Assembly: GCA_021811435.1 (NCBI GenBank)
Contig: JAJZOR010000006.1
Span: 1-64,000, forward strand
Reading direction: 5' to 3'
Length of the DNA stretch: 64,000 bases
Source: Microcaldota archaeon
Lineage (GTDB): Archaea; Micrarchaeota; Micrarchaeia; Micrarchaeales; Micrarchaeaceae
The translations under genes and the position numbers were made by a program. Below the pieces are notes generated by a model, which worked only from the letters and a program-made list of their open reading frames with translations, was not told where the DNA came from and did not search any database. Below, piece after piece: positions 34,156 through 43,007 of this stretch (its first letter is position 1; each line of letters opens with the position of its first letter).

Positions 34156-35361
34156 ATGGCTATGATAGAGTTGAAAAGGGGCAGGCTCACGGTGCCTGAC
34201 GACCTTGAACTGCCGTACATAGAAGGCGACGGGATAGGGCCCGACATAACAAGGGCTACGCTCAGGGTGCTTGACGCATGCGTGCACAAGGTTTACAACG
34301 GCAAAAAGAGCGTCAAGTGGGTCAAGCTGGACGCTGGCGAGGAGTCTTTCGCAAAGCTGGGCACCTACATGCCAGCCGAGACCATCGATGCGATAAAGCG
34401 CTATCGCGTCGCCATAAAGGGGCCGCTCACCACGCCTGTCGGCAAGGGCATAAGGAGCATAAACGTGCTGATGAGGCAGACCTTCGGGCTGTACGCAAAC
34501 GTCAGGCCGGTGAGGTTCTTCCCTGGGCTTCCTTCGCCGCTGAAGAGCCCTGAGAACGTTGACATCACGGTCGTAAGGGAGAACACGGAAGACGTGTACG
34601 CAGGCATAGAGTTCGAGAAGGGCTCCGATGGCGCCAAGGAAATCATAAAGATGATGAGGGAAAAGTTCAAGATCGAGATAGGGAATGACGCCGGCATAGG
34701 CATAAAGGTGATCACGGAGAGCGCGAGCAAGAGGATAATGAAGTACGCGGTCTCGTACGCCCTTGACCACAGGAAGAACCGCATAACCATAATGCACAAG
34801 GGCAACATAATGAAGTTCACCGAGGGGGCGTTCATGAACTGGTGCTACGACGTTGCGAAGAAGGAGCTCGGCCCGGCGATGGTCACAGAGCAGGAGCTGA
34901 CGGAGAAATACGGAGGCAGGGTGCCAGCAGGCAAGGTGCTCGTTAACGACAGGATAGCGGACAACATGCTCCAGCAGATAATAACCAGGCCAGAGGATTA
35001 CGGGATAATAGTTGCACCAAACCTAAATGGCGACTACGTGAGCGATGCCATAGCTGCAGAAGTGGGCGGCCTTGGCGTTGCGCCGGGAGGCAACATAGGC
35101 GACGACTACGCGGTGTTCGAAGCAGTCCACGGATCAGCGCCGAAGTACGCAAACAAGAACGTGGCCAACCCGACCTCGATGATACTCGCAGGCGCGATGA
35201 TGTTCGCCCACCTCGGATGGAAGGAGGCGCACGACGAAATATACAATGCAGTGGAAAAGACGATGAAGGAGGGCTCGCTCACACAGGACCTGGCCAGGGT
35301 GCTTGGCACAAAAGCCCTCGGCACCGCCGAATTCGCGGATGCGGTGGTAAAGAACATCTGA
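34156..35361 (+). CDS. icd: NADP-dependent isocitrate dehydrogenase
   Basis: A 401-residue beta-decarboxylating dehydrogenase converting isocitrate to 2-oxoglutarate. Family landmarks: YIEGDGIGPDITRATLRVLD, GPLTTPVGKGIRSINVLMRQ (substrate-binding Ser and Arg), VRENTEDVYAGIEF, RITIMHKGNIMKFTEGAF, NLNGDYVSDAIAAEVGGLGV and HGSAPKYANKNVANPTSMIL. The KY pair after HGSAP is the NADP-specificity position in E. coli-type enzymes, so NADP use is predicted. Start ATG 34156 (ATG 34162 also possible). Confidence 0.96.
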   Translation: MAMIELKRGRLTVPDDLELPYIEGDGIGPDITRATLRVLDACVHKVYNGKKSVKWVKLDAGEESFAKLGTYMPAETIDAIKRYRVAIKGPLTTPVGKGIRSINVLMRQTFGLYANVRPVRFFPGLPSPLKSPENVDITVVRENTEDVYAGIEFEKGSDGAKEIIKMMREKFKIEIGNDAGIGIKVITESASKRIMKYAVSYALDHRKNRITIMHKGNIMKFTEGAFMNWCYDVAKKELGPAMVTEQELTEKYGGRVPAGKVLVNDRIADNMLQQIITRPEDYGIIVAPNLNGDYVSDAIAAEVGGLGVAPGGNIGDDYAVFEAVHGSAPKYANKNVANPTSMILAGAMMFAHLGWKEAHDEIYNAVEKTMKEGSLTQDLARVLGTKALGTAEFADAVVKNI

Positions 35362-35396
35362 CCTTTGGCCGGAGCGTGTCTACTGCGGTTAAAAAA

Positions 35397-36455
35397 TTAT
35401 GCGCGCTTAGGTTTCCTGCCTTTCAGTATTTCGTAATCCAGCACTATCTCGGCCTCGACCGCCGAATACGGCCGGACAGTCCTGCCCGAAAGGAACCTGA
35501 CTTTATAGCCATTTCGCGCTGCATGCTCCCTTATAGCGGCTTTTATCGGCCCGAACTGGTTGGCTGTGGGCGCAAAGGTGTATATGTGCACTACCGCCCT
35601 TTTCTTTGCCACCAGCAGCGCTTCGTCCAGGAAGGTCTCGCTGCTCTTTGGCATCGGCATGATTATCCTGTCCGCGAATCCCTTGAAATCCTTGGCCTTA
35701 TCCCTGACATCGCCAAGCACAGGGATTACGTTTGGCGTCTTGTTTAACAGTATGTTACCCTTCATATATTCATAACCGAACTTGTTGAGCTCTATCGCGA
35801 CTACCCTCGACTTCTTATGCACCTTGGCTATCTCTATGGCGAACGGCCCTGCACCCGCGAACATCACCATGACGCGCTCGCGGCCGCCTACTAGGGAGGT
35901 GACCCTTGCCCGCTCGAACGCAAACCTTGTCGAGAAGAACACTTTGCGCACATCAAACCTGAACGTACATCCGTTTTCCCTGTGGAGCGCTATGAAACGC
36001 CGTTTGCCCGATATGAACCTCATCTTCCGGGTGCGGAACACCCCTGATATCGGGCCGGCCTTGGCAAGCACAGTAGATATCCTATGGTTGGCCTGCAGTA
36101 TCGCCCTAGCTACGATCGCTTCCCTGCCATTCAGGCCAGGAGGGACGTCTATGAGGGCGATGTCGCCGAAAAGGTCAAAGCCCCTTGTCAGCGCATTCAG
36201 CTCCGTTGCGGTTAACTTGCCATCCAGGAGGTCGTAATATGTCCGCCGCGGCTCCTTCGCGATTGCGGCCTTATTGACCAGACGCACACCGGATTTCTCA
36301 ATAAGCTTTTTAATTCTTGCATCGCTAATATTGACCGGAAAATAGACATAGCTGTCGCTATGTTGGACCATGTTATGCTTGTCCAGTGCATCGAGGCGCG
36401 AAAGATTCCGCCTCACGCGCTCCGCATCCTTCTCGGATGCTTCCGCATAGAACAT
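35397..36455 (-). CDS. trm5: tRNA (guanine37-N1)-methyltransferase Trm5
   Basis: A 352-residue archaeal Trm5-type enzyme that methylates G37 of tRNAs ending in G36 and supports frame maintenance. It has the N-terminal D1/D2 region, KVFFSTRFAFERARVTSLVG, the SAM loop VMVMFAGAGPFAIEIAKVHK, VVAIELNKFGYEYMKGNILL and the catalytic-loop PMPKSSETFLDEAL. In Trm5 the catalytic motif is N-P-P; here IIMPMPKS is the MP variant found in some Trm5 proteins. Convergent with icd and divergent from spt5 (start 82 bases away). Confidence 0.93.
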   Translation of the reverse strand: MFYAEASEKDAERVRRNLSRLDALDKHNMVQHSDSYVYFPVNISDARIKKLIEKSGVRLVNKAAIAKEPRRTYYDLLDGKLTATELNALTRGFDLFGDIALIDVPPGLNGREAIVARAILQANHRISTVLAKAGPISGVFRTRKMRFISGKRRFIALHRENGCTFRFDVRKVFFSTRFAFERARVTSLVGGRERVMVMFAGAGPFAIEIAKVHKKSRVVAIELNKFGYEYMKGNILLNKTPNVIPVLGDVRDKAKDFKGFADRIIMPMPKSSETFLDEALLVAKKRAVVHIYTFAPTANQFGPIKAAIREHAARNGYKVRFLSGRTVRPYSAVEAEIVLDYEILKGRKPKRA

Positions 36456-36536
36456 AATGCACCATCGCCGGGCTTTGCCTAGCTAATGATTATAGGATAT
36501 TGATTTAAATATGTGAATAGGAAATAAGACAAGGAA

Positions 36537-36998
36537 GTGAGTTTCGTGTATTTCGTTGTAAAAGTGACTGCCGGGCAGGAGAGAATTGCGGCCAACATGC
36601 TGCAGAACAGGCTCTCCAAGGAAGACGCCCCGATATACTCGGTCCTTGTAGTGGAGGGCATGCGCGGCTACATAATAGTAGAGGCGGAGGACGAGATATC
36701 GGTGCGCTCGTTCATAACCAAGGAGAGGAACATAAGGGGCATACTGCCGAAGGCGCTGAGCGAGGACGAGATAAACAAGCTAGTGGAGGTGAAGAACCTG
36801 TCCCAGATGATAGAGAAGGGGGACACCGTGGAGTTCACCTCAGGGCCGTTCAAGGGCTACAAGGCCAAGGTCATAAAGGTTGACGAGGTGAAGGACGACA
36901 TCACCGTGGAGCTCATGGACGTGGTCGTGCCGATACCTATAACGACCAAGGGCAGCACGACTAGGGTCATACAGAAGGCCTCAAAGGCCGGTGAATGA
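36537..36998 (+). CDS. spt5: Transcription elongation factor Spt5/NusG
   Basis: A 153-residue archaeal Spt5: an NGN domain (FVVKVTAGQERIAANMLQNR, GMRGYIIVEAEDEISVRSFI, IRGILPKALSEDEI) and a KOW domain (IEKGDTVEFTSGPFKGYKAK then VIKVDEV). It forms the processivity clamp with Spt4 on RNA polymerase. The start is GTG 36537 (GTG 36546 is also in frame); a gatttaaatatg box is about 30 bases upstream. Rpl11 starts 20 bases after the stop, the conserved archaeal nusG-rpl11 order, but no secE is visible and rpl1 does not follow. Confidence 0.97.
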   Translation: MSFVYFVVKVTAGQERIAANMLQNRLSKEDAPIYSVLVVEGMRGYIIVEAEDEISVRSFITKERNIRGILPKALSEDEINKLVEVKNLSQMIEKGDTVEFTSGPFKGYKAKVIKVDEVKDDITVELMDVVVPIPITTKGSTTRVIQKASKAGE

Positions 36999-37017
36999 GG
37001 AAGCTTATGTGGTTTTT

Positions 37018-37488
37018 ATGGCAGACGTAACAATTGCTGGCCTGATAGAAGGAGGTAAGGCGACTGGCGGGGCGCCGTTCGGTCCAGCGCTGGGGCCGCT
37101 AGGAGTAAACATAAACTCCATAATAGCTGAGATAAACCAGAAGACCAAGGCATTCGAGGGCGTGAAGATACCTGTCAAGGTCATAGTCAACAGCGAGACA
37201 AAGGAGTTCAGGGTGGAGATAGGAGCTCCCCCCACAAGCGCGCTGATACTCAGGGAGATCGGTGTGCAGCTCGGCGCTAAGGCAAAGGGCGAGATAGTCG
37301 GGAACATAACGCTCGAACAGGCAAAGAAGGTAGCCGCGTCCAAGGACGCCTCCATATACGGCAAGGGCATGGAAGCCAAGGTCAACCAGGTGCTGGGCAC
37401 GTGCAAGAGCATGGGAGTCACTTGCGACGGGCAGGACCCGAGGGCCGTTATCGCCAGGATAAAGAGCGGCGAGATCAAGCTGAAGTGA
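37018..37488 (+). CDS. rpl11: Ribosomal protein L11
   Basis: A 156-residue uL11 with the N-terminal IAGLIEGGKATGGAPFGPAL then GPLGVNINSIIAEINQKT, the VKVIVNSETKEFRVEIGAPP region, and the 23S-binding C-terminal domain ending GMEAKVNQVLGTCKSMGVTC then DGQDPRAVIARIKSG. It binds the GTPase-associated centre of 23S rRNA with the L10/L12 stalk. ATG 37018 is used because the open frame before it overlaps the spt5 stop. The usual downstream partners (rpl1, rpl10, rpl12) are not here. Confidence 0.98.
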   Translation: MADVTIAGLIEGGKATGGAPFGPALGPLGVNINSIIAEINQKTKAFEGVKIPVKVIVNSETKEFRVEIGAPPTSALILREIGVQLGAKAKGEIVGNITLEQAKKVAASKDASIYGKGMEAKVNQVLGTCKSMGVTCDGQDPRAVIARIKSGEIKLK

Positions 37489-37577
37489 CCTCGCGTTTCT
37501 TTTTGTTTCTCAAGCCCAAGAATTAGCTGCGCCTAGCAAAGCTTTTAAAGCTTACTTATCAAGTATATCGGATTAGC

Positions 37578-38417
37578 ATGGCCAAGGCGGAAGAGGCGGA
37601 CGGACAGAAGCAGAAGGAGGCAGGCAAGGGGCATAAAAAGCTGAAGATATTCTTGATAGCATTAGTAGTCCTATTTGGCGTGCTGTTCGCGCTGTACGAA
37701 ATGTACGGAAGCCTGCCGAGCAGCGTCCTCTCGGCCGTGAACTCGGGAAAGCCGCTCAACGCAACTGTACTCGAAGGCATAGTGTTGCAAAAGGTAAACG
37801 CTTCGCCAATGTTCTCAGCGAACTATACGGGCAATATAACCATAAACAACGGCTCGGACCCTTCATTCCATTTCTCGTTCTTAAAGTACTATAACGCAAC
37901 GAGGTATACTTTCTCTGTAACCGGTCTTTATCATTTACAGTCTTCAAAGAACGTGAGCATCGTATACATAACAAACAGCAGCAACAGCATGCAGAACACT
38001 CTGTGCGCTGAAGGGGTTCCGGTAAGCATCGGCACAGTTGCTGGAAGCTACACATGCTTCAAGACATACAACAACTGGACGCAGGAAGCCGGGATAGCAA
38101 ACCTTTTCGTGAACGTCTCCAGTATTAACAACGTTGCCACTACATCGTATGGCGTAAGCTTATACAACGGCCAGCCATGCTACTCGGTGTCAGGCACAGG
38201 GACCATAGGCGTGAACGGCGCGCTTTTCGGTGCTAGCTCTTCGGGAGAGATTCCGATGGGCCTGACCTTCAGTGCGTGCCTGTCAGCGCAGTACAATATA
38301 CCTCTCTATATCTCGGCCTACATGACTGGGGCGAACGGCAGGAGCGTAAGCATAAACCTGAACGAGTCCGCCATAGGAATGGCGACAAATAGCAACCAAG
38401 TAATGGGACTGCCCTGA
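37578..38417 (+). CDS. Single-span extracellular protein, many N-glycosylation sequons
   Basis: A 279-residue protein: charged cytoplasmic N-terminus rich in Lys/Glu, one hydrophobic helix (IFLIALVVLFGVLFALYEMY), then an extracellular beta-rich domain. NxS/T sequons are numerous (NAT, NYT, NGS, NVS, NSS, NWT, NES), which suggests glycosylation. Cys occur in LCAEG, TCFK, PCYS and SACLS and may pair. Tyr/Ser-rich, no catalytic motif recognised. A similar general plan (anchor plus glycosylated domain) is common in micrarchaeal genomes, but I cannot assign a family. Confidence 0.7.
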   Translation: MAKAEEADGQKQKEAGKGHKKLKIFLIALVVLFGVLFALYEMYGSLPSSVLSAVNSGKPLNATVLEGIVLQKVNASPMFSANYTGNITINNGSDPSFHFSFLKYYNATRYTFSVTGLYHLQSSKNVSIVYITNSSNSMQNTLCAEGVPVSIGTVAGSYTCFKTYNNWTQEAGIANLFVNVSSINNVATTSYGVSLYNGQPCYSVSGTGTIGVNGALFGASSSGEIPMGLTFSACLSAQYNIPLYISAYMTGANGRSVSINLNESAIGMATNSNQVMGLP

Positions 38418-38526
38418 CCGCACAAATTTAAGAGCGCGGATGCCGCGCATGCCTGTGGATGGGTAGACGGCGCTGCGCAAGCTAGTATAGCTATTAATTT
38501 TTTATGTGTTATAGTATACTGGTTAG

Positions 38527-39732
38527 ATGTTCGGAAGGGCTATGCCTGAAGTAAAGCTTACTTTTGAACAGCTACCGCGATATCTGGACCAGTGCTTTAA
38601 CGGCAAATTGAAGGAGCTCGAGTCCAGCGCGGGCAGGATAATCAAGGCGCTGGATGAGGCGAAGTCGCAGTTCGAGACGGCCTGCGAAGCGTTCGAGAGA
38701 GGGGACTACGAGCCGGACACGGAGTATACGCCAAGGCTGAGCGCATCCTACATAAAGAGCAGCAAGGGGGCCTACATAAAATCGCTGCGCTCCATACTGG
38801 TCCAACACAGCCATGCAGCGCAGGCCGACAACATATACTCTAAGTACAATTACGAGCAATCGGAGATTGAGCACATGGTAGACTCGGTGCTAAAGACAAA
38901 CATGCAGTTCAATCCGGTGCTCCTAGGCTACAGCGACAACCTTGGCAATTTCAAGAAGTCCTTCTCAGCCATGGAAAAGTGCAGCAAGAGCCTGAAGGAC
39001 GAACTGCTGCTGTGGGGAGATGAAGTCGGCGAATACAAAGCCATACTGGGCGAGATAAATAGGATCCAGGTACTGGATGAGGAGCACAGGAATATTCGTT
39101 CGGCGCTGGAAAGCATGACGACCAAGGCCGGCAAGGATGAAGTCACGCCTGCCGATCCGGTCGTTGCGATGCTTGAAAAGGAGCGCGCGAAGCTCTCCGA
39201 TATCGAGAGGAGGCGGGCCGCGCTAGAAGCCAGCATAGCATCAACCATGATGCCCCTTGAGAGGGCTGCCAGGAAATACGACCACTCCATCGGCAGAAAG
39301 TCTAAGGCCGCAGACTACATAACCAAGCCGATGGAAAGCATAGCAGATAAAGCCTCTTACTCGGAGTTCCAGAATATAATAGAGGCGATTTACAAGGAGA
39401 TAGAGTCCGGAGGCCTGGAGATAAAGAGCAAGACCGTTGCGCTGCACTCGGTGGATGTGATAAGGAAGGGCGATGTCCTTAGGGACATCGAGGAAGCGAA
39501 GGCTCTGGACGACGAATTGAGGGAGGGCAGAGCTGCCGTGAGGGACCTAGAGCGCATGGCCGAGGAGATGCACATGCGCGATATCGACTCGAAGAATATA
39601 GAAGCGGAGAGGGAAGCGATGCTAGGCAAAGACGCTGCCATAATAAGAGAGCAGACATCAATCAGGAAGAACATTGAAGACGAATTCGCGAGATTCTATA
39701 AGGTAAGGTTATCGATAGAAACGGCGCATTGA
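38527..39732 (+). CDS. Long coiled-coil protein
   Basis: A 401-residue charged, almost entirely helical protein without membrane segments. Long heptad-rich stretches (KDELLLWGDEVGEYKAILGE, LEKERAKLSDIERRRAALEA and RDLERMAEEMHMRDIDSKNI) suggest parallel coiled coils separated by short breaks. No enzymatic motif is visible. It resembles SMC/Rad50-like or structural coiled-coil proteins only in a general way. The stop overlaps the region just before gpmI, so they may be co-transcribed. ATG 38527 or ATG 38542 start. Confidence 0.7.
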   Translation: MFGRAMPEVKLTFEQLPRYLDQCFNGKLKELESSAGRIIKALDEAKSQFETACEAFERGDYEPDTEYTPRLSASYIKSSKGAYIKSLRSILVQHSHAAQADNIYSKYNYEQSEIEHMVDSVLKTNMQFNPVLLGYSDNLGNFKKSFSAMEKCSKSLKDELLLWGDEVGEYKAILGEINRIQVLDEEHRNIRSALESMTTKAGKDEVTPADPVVAMLEKERAKLSDIERRRAALEASIASTMMPLERAARKYDHSIGRKSKAADYITKPMESIADKASYSEFQNIIEAIYKEIESGGLEIKSKTVALHSVDVIRKGDVLRDIEEAKALDDELREGRAAVRDLERMAEEMHMRDIDSKNIEAEREAMLGKDAAIIREQTSIRKNIEDEFARFYKVRLSIETAH

Positions 39733-39752
39733 CACATGGAAAAGGTTGTTGC

Positions 39753-41309
39753 ATGGCAAGACGGGTTGCTCTGATAGTGCTTGACGGATGGGGCATAGCC
39801 CCGGCTTCCGAATACAACGCGATAAGCCTGGCGAGGAAACCGAACTTCGACTACATATCAAAGAAATTCGGGGTGATGCAGCTATGTGCATCAGGCACGT
39901 GCGTCGGGCTCGAAGAAGGCCAGATGGGCAATTCGGAAGTGGGCCATCTCACCATAGGCGCCGGAAGGGTAATACTCCAGGATCAGACTAGGATAGACGA
40001 CGACATAAACAGCGGGCAGATGGCTAAGAATCACATCCTTTCAACTGCGATAAGGCGCGCGGTTAGGTTGGACTCAACGATACATTTTGTCGGCCTGCTT
40101 TCTGATTCGGGGGTGCACAGCCAGATAAGGCACCTTTTCGCGCTGATCGGGATAGCTGCTGGGCTGGGGGCAAAAAACCTGGCGCTGGACCCTATACTCG
40201 ATGGCAGGGATACTCCACCTGAAAGCAGCATCGGATACATTTCGAAGACCATGGACTATCTCAAAAGCGTAGGAGCAGGGCGGATAACCACGATGTCGGG
40301 CAGGTATTATGCGATGGACAGGGACAACAGGTGGGACAGGACCAGAGCGGCTTACGATGCAATAGTTTATGGCAAGGGGGAGCCGCTGGACGACCCTATA
40401 GCTGCAGTCAGGGATTCGTACAGGGAAAAGGTCACTGACGAGTTCTTCGTGCCGCACGTCGCCGATGGTTATGAAGGCCTCAGGGCTGGCGACCTGGTGA
40501 TATTATTCAATTTCAGGCAGGATAGGATGAGACAGCTGGCCGGGGCGCTTAGCGGCGAACTGGACGGGTTCGGCAAAAAGGCAAGCGGAAAACTGGGCGC
40601 TGCTCCGGGAGGCATAGAACTTGTTTCGATGACAATGTATGATGAAGCGCTGAAGAACATCAAGCCGATAATAAGGCAGGAGAGCGTCAGGGGGACGCTG
40701 AGCAGCGTGATAGCGAAAAACGGGATAATGCAGTTCCATGTTGCTGAGACTGAAAAGTACGCGCATGTCACCTACTTCTTCAATGGCCTCACGGAGAAGC
40801 CGGAGCGGATGGAGGAGAGGGCGCTTATACCGTCGCCAAAGGTGGATTTTTACTATAAAACGCCTAGGATGAGCGCTGGGCTTATAACTGATAAGGTAGT
40901 GGGCGCCATAGAAAGCCAGGCATACGGCTTCATCCTGGCCAATTTCGCCAATGCGGACATGGTCGGCCATACCGGCAAACTGGACGCCACTGTGAAAGCC
41001 ATCGAGGCGGAGGACGGTTTCGTAGGAATGATATTTGATGCATACGAAAAAGAAAGCGGTAACCTGGCACTGATGATAACTGCTGACCATGGAAACGCGG
41101 AAAAGAAGTTCGACCCAGTATCAAACCAGCCCAGCACGTCTCACACTTCTAATCCGGTTCCCTTCATCGTTGTGTCGGATGAATGGAAGCTTGCGGGGTC
41201 CCGGGGCTACAGCGCAGGGCTGCGCGACGTGGCCCCATCTGTGCTTGATATGATGGGGCTGAGAAAGCCCGCGGAGATGACAGGAAGGTCGCTGGTAACG
41301 ACGAAGTAA
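39753..41309 (+). CDS. gpmI: 2,3-bisphosphoglycerate-independent phosphoglycerate mutase
   Basis: A 518-residue iPGM of the two-domain bacterial form, interconverting 3- and 2-phosphoglycerate in glycolysis. It has LIVLDGWGIAP, GQMGNSEVGHLTIGAGRV with the phosphorylated Ser, DPILDGRDTPPESS, SGRYYAMDRDNRWDR, NADMVGHTGKLDATVKAIEA and ITADHGNAEKK, which supply the two-manganese site. Most archaea use the shorter ApgM form, so this is a GpmI-type enzyme in an archaeal background. ATG 39753 is chosen by homology; the frame opens at TTG 39729. Confidence 0.96.
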   Translation: MARRVALIVLDGWGIAPASEYNAISLARKPNFDYISKKFGVMQLCASGTCVGLEEGQMGNSEVGHLTIGAGRVILQDQTRIDDDINSGQMAKNHILSTAIRRAVRLDSTIHFVGLLSDSGVHSQIRHLFALIGIAAGLGAKNLALDPILDGRDTPPESSIGYISKTMDYLKSVGAGRITTMSGRYYAMDRDNRWDRTRAAYDAIVYGKGEPLDDPIAAVRDSYREKVTDEFFVPHVADGYEGLRAGDLVILFNFRQDRMRQLAGALSGELDGFGKKASGKLGAAPGGIELVSMTMYDEALKNIKPIIRQESVRGTLSSVIAKNGIMQFHVAETEKYAHVTYFFNGLTEKPERMEERALIPSPKVDFYYKTPRMSAGLITDKVVGAIESQAYGFILANFANADMVGHTGKLDATVKAIEAEDGFVGMIFDAYEKESGNLALMITADHGNAEKKFDPVSNQPSTSHTSNPVPFIVVSDEWKLAGSRGYSAGLRDVAPSVLDMMGLRKPAEMTGRSLVTTK

Positions 41310-41349
41310 AGCGACGGGCTGCGATAGGCTCAACCTGGGTTTATACATT

Positions 41350-41664
41350 ATGGTTATTAAAATGCAGATAGAGACATTTAGGGGGGATTTATTGCTTGAT
41401 GAGGAATTCGACAGGTTGCTGCACATATGTAGGCTGCGCTTAGGCAGCGAGGAGCGGTCCAAGATAAAAGCGCAGGTAGACGAAGTGATAGAGTACTTTG
41501 ATGCGATAGACGCCATAAAATGCGATGACCTCGAAGAATCATACCATCCAATAAAAATACCTGAGAGGCTCAGGGAAGATGCAGTAAAGGAGTTCGAAAA
41601 CGTAAACGGTATACTGAAGAACGCCAGGATTTACAGATTCTATGTTGTAGGGCCGAAGATATGA
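41350..41664 (+). CDS. gatC: Asp/Glu-tRNA amidotransferase subunit C
   Basis: A 104-residue GatC. LLLDEEFDRLLHICRLRLGS then EERSKIKAQVDEVIEYFDAI and LEESYHPIKIPERLREDAVK match GatC, the small subunit that wraps GatA and GatB and stabilises the complex. It is longer than typical at the N-terminus; the start could be ATG 41350, ATG 41362 or TTG near 41393 (preceded by an aggggggat Shine-Dalgarno-like run). It overlaps gatA by 4 bases. A gtttata box lies directly before. Confidence 0.9.
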   Translation: MVIKMQIETFRGDLLLDEEFDRLLHICRLRLGSEERSKIKAQVDEVIEYFDAIDAIKCDDLEESYHPIKIPERLREDAVKEFENVNGILKNARIYRFYVVGPKI

Positions 41665-43007
41665 CAAGCATAGACGAATTCCGTTCCAAGGCAATCCCAG
41701 ACGGCTATTACAGCGACCTTACGGCAGAGCTTGAGAAACTGAACGGCCAACTCAATGCATTCAATGGCATAAACAGACTGTTGGACAGCGGCTATCCGTT
41801 CAGCGTAAAGGACAACATATGTGTAAAGGGAGTAGAGACCACGGCGTCATCAAAGATACTCTCTGGCTATGTGCCGCCTTTCAGCGCTACCGTGGTTGAT
41901 AGGATGGTCGAAGGGGGTTTCGGATTCCTCGGCAAAACCAACATGGACGAATTCGGCTTCGGGACATTCGGCATAAACTCAGAGAGGATTGCAAGGAACC
42001 CGTTCAACAGCGAATACGTAGCAGGCGGATCGAGCAGCGGCGCAGCTATAGCAACCTCGTTACTCAGATACCATGTCGCCGTGTCTGAATCAACAGGGGG
42101 ATCGATATCCGCGCCAGCTGCGTTCTGCGGCGTGGTCGGATTCACACCCACTTATGGCCTGCTTTCGAGATACGGCCTGATAGATTACGCCAACTCGCTT
42201 GACAAGATAGGCATTATGGCAAGAAGCGCATCGGATATAAGATATGCATTTGACGTGATGCGCGGGCAGGACGACTATGACACCACATGTGTATCGACAA
42301 CGCCTACCTCTGAGAGGAAATCTAGGATAGTGGTTATAACGCAGCTCCTAGATGGGTGCGACAAGGCAGTAGTTTCAAGTTTCGAGAAGTTGCTGGATAG
42401 GCTCAGGAATTCGGGGTACAGGATAGATTATGTGGATGTCGACTTCATAACCAGCGCCATACAGGCGTACTATATAATCTCCATGGCCGAATCGTCAACC
42501 AACCTGGCGAAATTCACCGGTTTCAAATACGGCTACAAACTTGACAGGTTCATTGAGCCGTACAATGAGTTCTTTACTGAGGCGAGGGACGTTTTCGGGC
42601 CTGAAGCTAAGCGGCGCATAATACTTGGCACTTTGGTCAGGAGCGCAAGCGTAAGGAACCGGTATTATTCAAAGGCGCTCAAGGTCCGGACTATGCTGAT
42701 AAACAAGCTTAAGGGGCTGCTCAAGGAAGCGTTCATTCTGAGCCCGACAATGCCCATATTGACGCCAAAGGTGAGCGAAGCGAAGGAACTCAGCCCGGTG
42801 CATGCGTACGCCATGGATGCCATGACCATACCGCCCAATATCTGCGGATTCCCACACATATCGTTCCCATACGATTATGTCGGCGGCATGCCGCTCGGCG
42901 CGCAGATTATCTCTGACCACTTCAACGATTACGCAGTAATGGATTTCGTCTCTGAATGGGAAAAAGGATTCGATTACAGGTTCAAGTACAATCTGGGAGC
43001 GTTATGA
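41661..43007 (+). CDS. gatA: Asp/Glu-tRNA amidotransferase subunit A
   Basis: A 448-residue amidase-signature enzyme that releases ammonia from glutamine or asparagine for GatB. The Ser-cisSer-Lys triad is visible: Lys in YPFSVKDNICVKG, cis-Ser in the ESTGGSISAPAAFCG loop, and the GGSSSGAA motif. IGIMARSASDIRYAFDVM and a C-terminal ICGFPHISFPYDYVGGMPLG are also standard. It is slightly shorter than the typical 480 residues. It overlaps gatC by 4 bases and gatB by 4 bases (ATGA), so gatCAB is one tightly coupled operon. Confidence 0.96.
   Translation: MTSIDEFRSKAIPDGYYSDLTAELEKLNGQLNAFNGINRLLDSGYPFSVKDNICVKGVETTASSKILSGYVPPFSATVVDRMVEGGFGFLGKTNMDEFGFGTFGINSERIARNPFNSEYVAGGSSSGAAIATSLLRYHVAVSESTGGSISAPAAFCGVVGFTPTYGLLSRYGLIDYANSLDKIGIMARSASDIRYAFDVMRGQDDYDTTCVSTTPTSERKSRIVVITQLLDGCDKAVVSSFEKLLDRLRNSGYRIDYVDVDFITSAIQAYYIISMAESSTNLAKFTGFKYGYKLDRFIEPYNEFFTEARDVFGPEAKRRIILGTLVRSASVRNRYYSKALKVRTMLINKLKGLLKEAFILSPTMPILTPKVSEAKELSPVHAYAMDAMTIPPNICGFPHISFPYDYVGGMPLGAQIISDHFNDYAVMDFVSEWEKGFDYRFKYNLGAL

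Noticed and set aside
34069-34835. Minus-strand open frames opposite icd
   Set aside because: Shadows of a conserved enzyme gene with matching coordinates and no promoter or family.
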